Below the pieces are notes generated by a model that was not told where the DNA came from, made no database searches, and saw only the letters and a list, made by a program, of their open reading frames with translations. A DNA stretch of 58,342 bases from NCBI GenBank assembly GCA_025451675.1, contig JANWJZ010000056.1, positions 1 to 58,342 on the forward strand, written 5' to 3'. The DNA comes from Halanaerobiales bacterium (GTDB lineage: Bacteria > Bacillota > Halanaerobiia > Halanaerobiales > DTU029). The translations under genes and the position numbers were made by a program. Below, piece by piece: positions 55,050 through 58,342 of this stretch (position 1 is the stretch's first letter; each line of letters begins with the position of its first letter).

Positions 55050-55313
55050 TTATGCAATATTATTTAACATCCTGGTTAAACGGGATTTTTTACGGGCAGC
55101 ATTGTTTTTATGGATGATGCCCTTGCCAGCTGCGGTATCAATTACTTTAATGGTTTCTTTCAGTTGGTTTTCTGCTTCGGCTGCTTTGCCTTCCGCAACT
55201 AATCTTTCGAAAGCCTTGATGGAACCTTTTAATTTAGCCTTCCACTCCCTGTTTCTTGCGTTTCTCTTCAAAGAGGTTTTTACTCTTTTTTTGGCAGATT
55301 TAATTACTGGCAT
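55050..55313 (-). CDS. rpsT: 30S ribosomal protein S20
   Basis: 87 residues, the usual length. The sequence MPVIKSAKKRVKTSLKRNARNREWK and the basic C-terminal segment NNAARKKSRLTRML are typical. The start is ATG 55313 with AAGGGGGTGA just upstream; a longer frame to 55406 has no ribosomal protein sequence. S20 binds 16S rRNA in the small subunit. It is monocistronic and divergent from the gpr operon. Confidence 0.97.
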   Translation of the reverse strand: MPVIKSAKKRVKTSLKRNARNREWKAKLKGSIKAFERLVAEGKAAEAENQLKETIKVIDTAAGKGIIHKNNAARKKSRLTRMLNNIA

Positions 55314-55545
55314 TCTGAATTCACCCCCTTTAACAACCTGTATAGATATTACGTATAACAGAATCTGGGATACCAGATCCATTTTGTTTTGCAGCACATA
55401 AAACATAGCTGAGTGAGACCAATCTTTTTACAGCATTTTAATTTTAACATGAGTATTTAAAAAATGCAAGTTCTGTATAGAAAAAAGCTGGACTGGATAG
55501 AATACTAAAAGATAATTTACACAATATATCAGGAGGTGAGTTCAA

Positions 55546-55881
55546 GTGAGCGGCTTGGTGGGAGCGATAGTTAGATTTATTGTTTCTGCTTTAGTATTAA
55601 TCGGGGTTGGTTATATAGTCCCGGGATTTAGCATGGAGGGGTTTGGCAATGCCCTTATTGCAGCAATTGTTATTGCTGTACTGGGCTATGTCATTGAGTC
55701 TATCTTCGGTGAGAGAATTTCACCCCAGAGCCGTGGACTGGTTGGTTTTATCACTTCAGCAGTGGTAATTTATTTGACACAATTTGTAGTGGAAGGATTA
55801 TCAGTAACAATAATTGGAGCTTTATTGGCCGCCTTTGTTATTGGCCTGGTTGATGCCTTTGTACCAACTGAATTAAGATAA
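55546..55881 (+). CDS. Phage holin superfamily IV-like (DUF360) small membrane protein
   Basis: 111 residues with three to four membrane segments and few charges. GYIVPGFSMEGFGNALIAAIVIAVLGYVIE is a typical segment of the PF04020-type family (named mycobacterial 4-TMS holin) that is widely found as a chromosomal membrane protein such as B. subtilis YvlD. A phage origin is not implied. GTG start after AGGAGGTGAG. It lies only 13 bp before gpr, so the two are co-transcribed and forespore expression is plausible. Confidence 0.8.
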   Translation: MSGLVGAIVRFIVSALVLIGVGYIVPGFSMEGFGNALIAAIVIAVLGYVIESIFGERISPQSRGLVGFITSAVVIYLTQFVVEGLSVTIIGALLAAFVIGLVDAFVPTELR

Positions 55882-55894
55882 AAGGAGTTCAAGG

Positions 55895-56911
55895 ATGGGT
55901 TATAGAGAAGATTTGCTACAGGAAGTTCCCTTTCCCCTGGAGACACATGATCTGGCCATTGACGCCCACGAATTGGCTGTACAGCGGACCGGTGGTGAAA
56001 TCCAGGGTGTAAGTGTTGTGGAAGAAAGAAAAGAAGTTGCTAAAATTACCAGAATCCATGTTATGAATGAACACGGGGCCCAGGCTATTGGCAAGCCAAT
56101 AGGAAAGTATACCACAATAGAGTCTGAAGGACTGAAAGGGCAGAACCGGCTGGTCCATGATCAGCTCAGTGAGATTTTCTCTGAAGAGCTGGCTATGATG
56201 ATTGACTTTGACCAGATCAGGCCCCATCCCAATATGGAACCGACCATATTTGTTGTGGGGCTGGGGAACTGGAATGCGACTCCGGATGCCCTTGGGCCAC
56301 AGGTATTAAATCATCTTATGGTTACCAGACATCTCTATATGGAAGCCCCTCCCGAATTGAGAAAAGGGTTACGACCGGTCTGTGCTTTAGCTCCAGGAGT
56401 CCTGGGCCTGACAGGGGTACAGACAGCTGAGATTATTAAGGGTGTTGTGGAGATGGTCAAGCCCAATTTAATTATTGCCATCGATTCACTGGCTGCACAC
56501 CATACCAGCAGATTGGCAAATACTATCCAGATCAGTAATACGGGAATAGCCCCTGGCTCCGGTATAGGTAAAGTACGGCCGGCAATAAATCAGGAGACCA
56601 TGAATATCCCGGTAATCGCTGTCGGGGTACCGACAGTAGTCCATGCCATTACCATTGTAAATGATGCCATGGAAGAGATGTTAAGGGGCGAGATCTTTTC
56701 AAAAGTAGAAAGAGAAAGATTCCGCCATGTGGAGGAAAGTGAAAAGAAAAGGATGATGGTAAATATCCTGGGTCCTTTTATGGGTGGGTTAGTGGTCTCT
56801 CCCAAAGGGGTTGATGAATTGATACAGGATGTAAGCAGGATAATTGCCGGTGGAATCAATATTGCTTTGCATCCCGATATAACACCGGAAAATATTTCTT
56901 TATATCTATAG
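55895..56911 (+). CDS. gpr: Spore germination protease Gpr
   Basis: 338 residues. Gpr is an unusual aspartic-type protease that degrades SASPs during germination, made as a zymogen in the forespore. TDLAIDAHEL-like TSD motif (THDLAIDAHELA), the IRPHPNMEPTIFVVGLGNWNATPDALGP core and IAIDSLAAHHTSRL are characteristic. Both key aspartates are visible in these segments. ATG start after AAAGGAGTT. Its SASP substrates are encoded at 35321, 53303 and 53669. Confidence 0.95.
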   Translation: MGYREDLLQEVPFPLETHDLAIDAHELAVQRTGGEIQGVSVVEERKEVAKITRIHVMNEHGAQAIGKPIGKYTTIESEGLKGQNRLVHDQLSEIFSEELAMMIDFDQIRPHPNMEPTIFVVGLGNWNATPDALGPQVLNHLMVTRHLYMEAPPELRKGLRPVCALAPGVLGLTGVQTAEIIKGVVEMVKPNLIIAIDSLAAHHTSRLANTIQISNTGIAPGSGIGKVRPAINQETMNIPVIAVGVPTVVHAITIVNDAMEEMLRGEIFSKVERERFRHVEESEKKRMMVNILGPFMGGLVVSPKGVDELIQDVSRIIAGGINIALHPDITPENISLYL

Positions 56912-56934
56912 AAAAATTCTATAGAAAAAGAAAT

Positions 56935-56973
56935 TTGAGGCAGAAGAACAGTTCTTTCTGTCTCATTTTTTTT
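56935..56973 (+). terminator. Terminator of the gpr operon
   Basis: A stem with G-U pairs formed by GAGGCAGAAG and CTTTCTGTCTC (about 56937-56964) followed by eight T. A short tandem repeat (TCTATAGAAAAA twice) lies just before. Confidence 0.8.
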
Positions 56974-57067
56974 GCAGCCAGGCTGGCTAACATTACGCAT
57001 GCTTTACGCAATATACCTGTTCTAAGTTTGCGGCGACTCTCATAACTATTTTATGGGAGGAGTGGCC

Positions 57068-58168
57068 ATGTCCAGTAAATTAGCAAAAATCATGGTAGCA
57101 GTAATTATTGTTTTGTTATTGGTATTAAATATAAAAAAATACCGGGATTTAAAAGATGAAGTAGTTCCAGTTTGGTCAAGCTATGATGAAGAATATTATT
57201 ATAGTTATAATAAAACCTCTTTCTATGATAGGATTAAGAGCAAGCTCAGTTTAGAGGGTTTTTTATATAGTGTAAGTAAGGTTAGATTACAGGTACCTAT
57301 AACATATTTGAAGAGGGAGATACTCCTTTTGGGTTATTATACACCTGAAGAATTAAAAAGCCAGACAGAGACCATTTACACACCTGTTTCCGGTAGCCAG
57401 AATGTTATTAAATTGAAGTTTAATCTGGCTGATAATACGAGGAGTAGTCCTGTCGAGGAAGATAGCAGGGAAGGTGAGTTAATAGATATCCCGGGGAACA
57501 GAATTATTCCGGCAAAAGAGGCCCCTCTCATTGCCATATATCATACCCATACGTCTGAAACCTATATGGATGATCCCAGGAAACAGGACAGTAATGGCCA
57601 TGTTTTACCGGGTAATATCGGGAATGTGGGGAAAGTGGGGATGGAGCTGGCCCGGGTTTTATCGGAAAAATACGGTTTCAGGGTTATACATACTACTAAA
57701 GTACATGATGAGATCTATAACAGATCCTATTATAATTCCCGGAATACTGTTAAACAACTGCTACAGGAGAATCCGGATATAGATTTAATCCTGGATATTC
57801 ACCGGGATGGTATCAAGGCTGCCCTTACTAAAGAACAGTTAACTGCTGTATTTGGTAATGAGCGGGCAGCCAATATAATGATTGTTGTGGCTAATGGTAA
57901 GTATAGCTTTGGAGAGGCAGAGAGCAGGAATGACTGGCAGAAAAACCTGGCCCTGGCCAGAGAGTTAGCTGATTGGCTGGACCGTCTCTATCCCGGCCTA
58001 CTGCGGAGGATTGAGGAGAGGGATACCACCACCAATAGATATAACCAGGATCTCAGCCCGGTTTCTTTACTGATTGAGATAGGTGACTACCGTAATACTA
58101 CCCAGGAAGCTATCAATGCAGCCCATTACCTGGCTGATGCCATAGCAGCCATGTTCGGGAGGAGGTAA
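57068..58168 (+). CDS. spoIIP: Stage II sporulation protein P
   Basis: 366 residues. An N-terminal membrane anchor (about 8-23) is followed by a variable region and the SpoIIP amidase domain with IYHTHTSETY, LARVLSEKYGFRVIHT, LILDIHRDG and SLLIEIGDYRNT. With SpoIID and SpoIIM it removes peptidoglycan during forespore engulfment. ATG 57068 is preferred since GGGAGGAG lies just upstream and covers ATG 57053. It follows gpr, the usual order in spore formers. Confidence 0.94.
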   Translation: MSSKLAKIMVAVIIVLLLVLNIKKYRDLKDEVVPVWSSYDEEYYYSYNKTSFYDRIKSKLSLEGFLYSVSKVRLQVPITYLKREILLLGYYTPEELKSQTETIYTPVSGSQNVIKLKFNLADNTRSSPVEEDSREGELIDIPGNRIIPAKEAPLIAIYHTHTSETYMDDPRKQDSNGHVLPGNIGNVGKVGMELARVLSEKYGFRVIHTTKVHDEIYNRSYYNSRNTVKQLLQENPDIDLILDIHRDGIKAALTKEQLTAVFGNERAANIMIVVANGKYSFGEAESRNDWQKNLALARELADWLDRLYPGLLRRIEERDTTTNRYNQDLSPVSLLIEIGDYRNTTQEAINAAHYLADAIAAMFGRR

Positions 58169-58208
58169 TTTTTGAATTAAAATAAAAAGAATACTTTTAA
58201 ATTTGCTT

Positions 58209-58236
58209 TTCCTGGAGTAATTCCAGGAATTTTTCA
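58209..58236 (+). terminator. Terminator of spoIIP
   Basis: An 8-bp stem (58209-58216 with 58222-58229) followed by TTTTTC. Confidence 0.8.
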
Positions 58237-58264
58237 TTTGAGAATGGGAAAATATACATTTTAT

Positions 58265-58291
58265 GCAGGAATTTTTGCATTTATAGAGAAC
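58265..58291 (+). promoter_or_regulatory. SigH-type promoter match near the right edge
   Basis: GCAGGAATT at 58265-58273, 14 nt, then GAAC from 58288. Same spacing as the other three sites. The gene it would drive lies beyond the window. Confidence 0.45.
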
Positions 58292-58342
58292 TAAATACTA
58301 GTAAATGGGAAAAAAGGTTATAAAAGCAAAATATGACAATAT

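Noticed and set aside
55546-55881. Holin-like gene as a sign of a prophage
   Set aside because: No phage structural, integrase or lysin genes nearby, and the family is common as a chromosomal gene in Firmicutes.
56904-56930. Short tandem repeat (TCTATAGAAAAA twice)
   Set aside because: Two copies only, next to a terminator; most likely chance in AT-rich DNA.

Overview
The window reads as chromosome of an AT-rich (about 40% G+C by eye), low-GC Gram-positive anaerobe that makes spores and ferments sugars. Evidence for sporulation is direct: three alpha/beta-type small acid-soluble spore proteins (SASPs), the germination protease gpr, spoIIP, and a SleB-type wall hydrolase. SAM-I riboswitches, a T-box leader on leuS, strong Shine-Dalgarno sites and TTGACA/TATAAT promoters fit Bacillota. 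The mix of peptide uptake, pullulanase, alpha-galactosidases and cellobiose phosphorylase would suit a saccharolytic Halanaerobiales-like organism, but that placement is inference. No prophage, IS element, CRISPR array, tRNA or rRNA was found.

Layout. 1-7020: a dpp/opp-type ABC importer (substrate-binding protein cut by the left edge, two permeases, two ATPases). 7022-9660: a CmpB-like membrane protein, then two tandem PII-like proteins with a CPA2 cation/proton antiporter. 9656-13218: an AraC regulator divergent from a GH27 + GH4 alpha-galactosidase operon. 13233-21965: methionine block, with a SAM riboswitch on metNIQ and a second on metY-metA, enclosing an uncharacterised three-gene system resembling 2-hydroxyacyl-CoA dehydratases and their ATP-dependent activator. 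22151-26712: threonine synthase, family 4 uracil-DNA glycosylase, an ABC exporter. 27250-30376: two secreted LysM proteins (SleB-type hydrolase, subtilase). 30433-35509: ParB-like protein, soluble histidine kinase, type I pullulanase, a coiled-coil membrane protein overlapping a divergent SASP gene. 35506-41200: nadD-yqeK-LCP-rsfS, then T-box-leuS. 41207-46256: RseC-like protein, aconitase B, and an ECF sigma/anti-sigma pair with an apparent autoregulatory promoter. 46420-50150: LacI regulator and GH94 cellobiose phosphorylase. 50242-58236: comEA-comEC, two SASPs, holA, rpsT, a holin-like membrane protein, gpr and spoIIP.

How it fits together. Sugar genes are intracellular enzymes next to local regulators (AraC, LacI), implying uptake by transporters elsewhere. 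Methionine is both imported (metNIQ) and made by direct sulfhydrylation (MetA with Glu111, the acetyl-CoA-type residue, feeding MetY), each under a SAM riboswitch. Gpr is the protease that degrades the SASPs encoded nearby. Four intergenic sites match the SigH (early sporulation/stationary phase) consensus with identical spacing, linking several metabolic genes to the transition state.

The best candidates for undescribed biology are the activase/dehydratase-like trio at 16238-19294, the SASP gene at 53669-53878 that has no standard start codon, the perfect inverted repeat that would mask the ribosome binding site at 34744-34755, and the PII-like pair tied to an antiporter.
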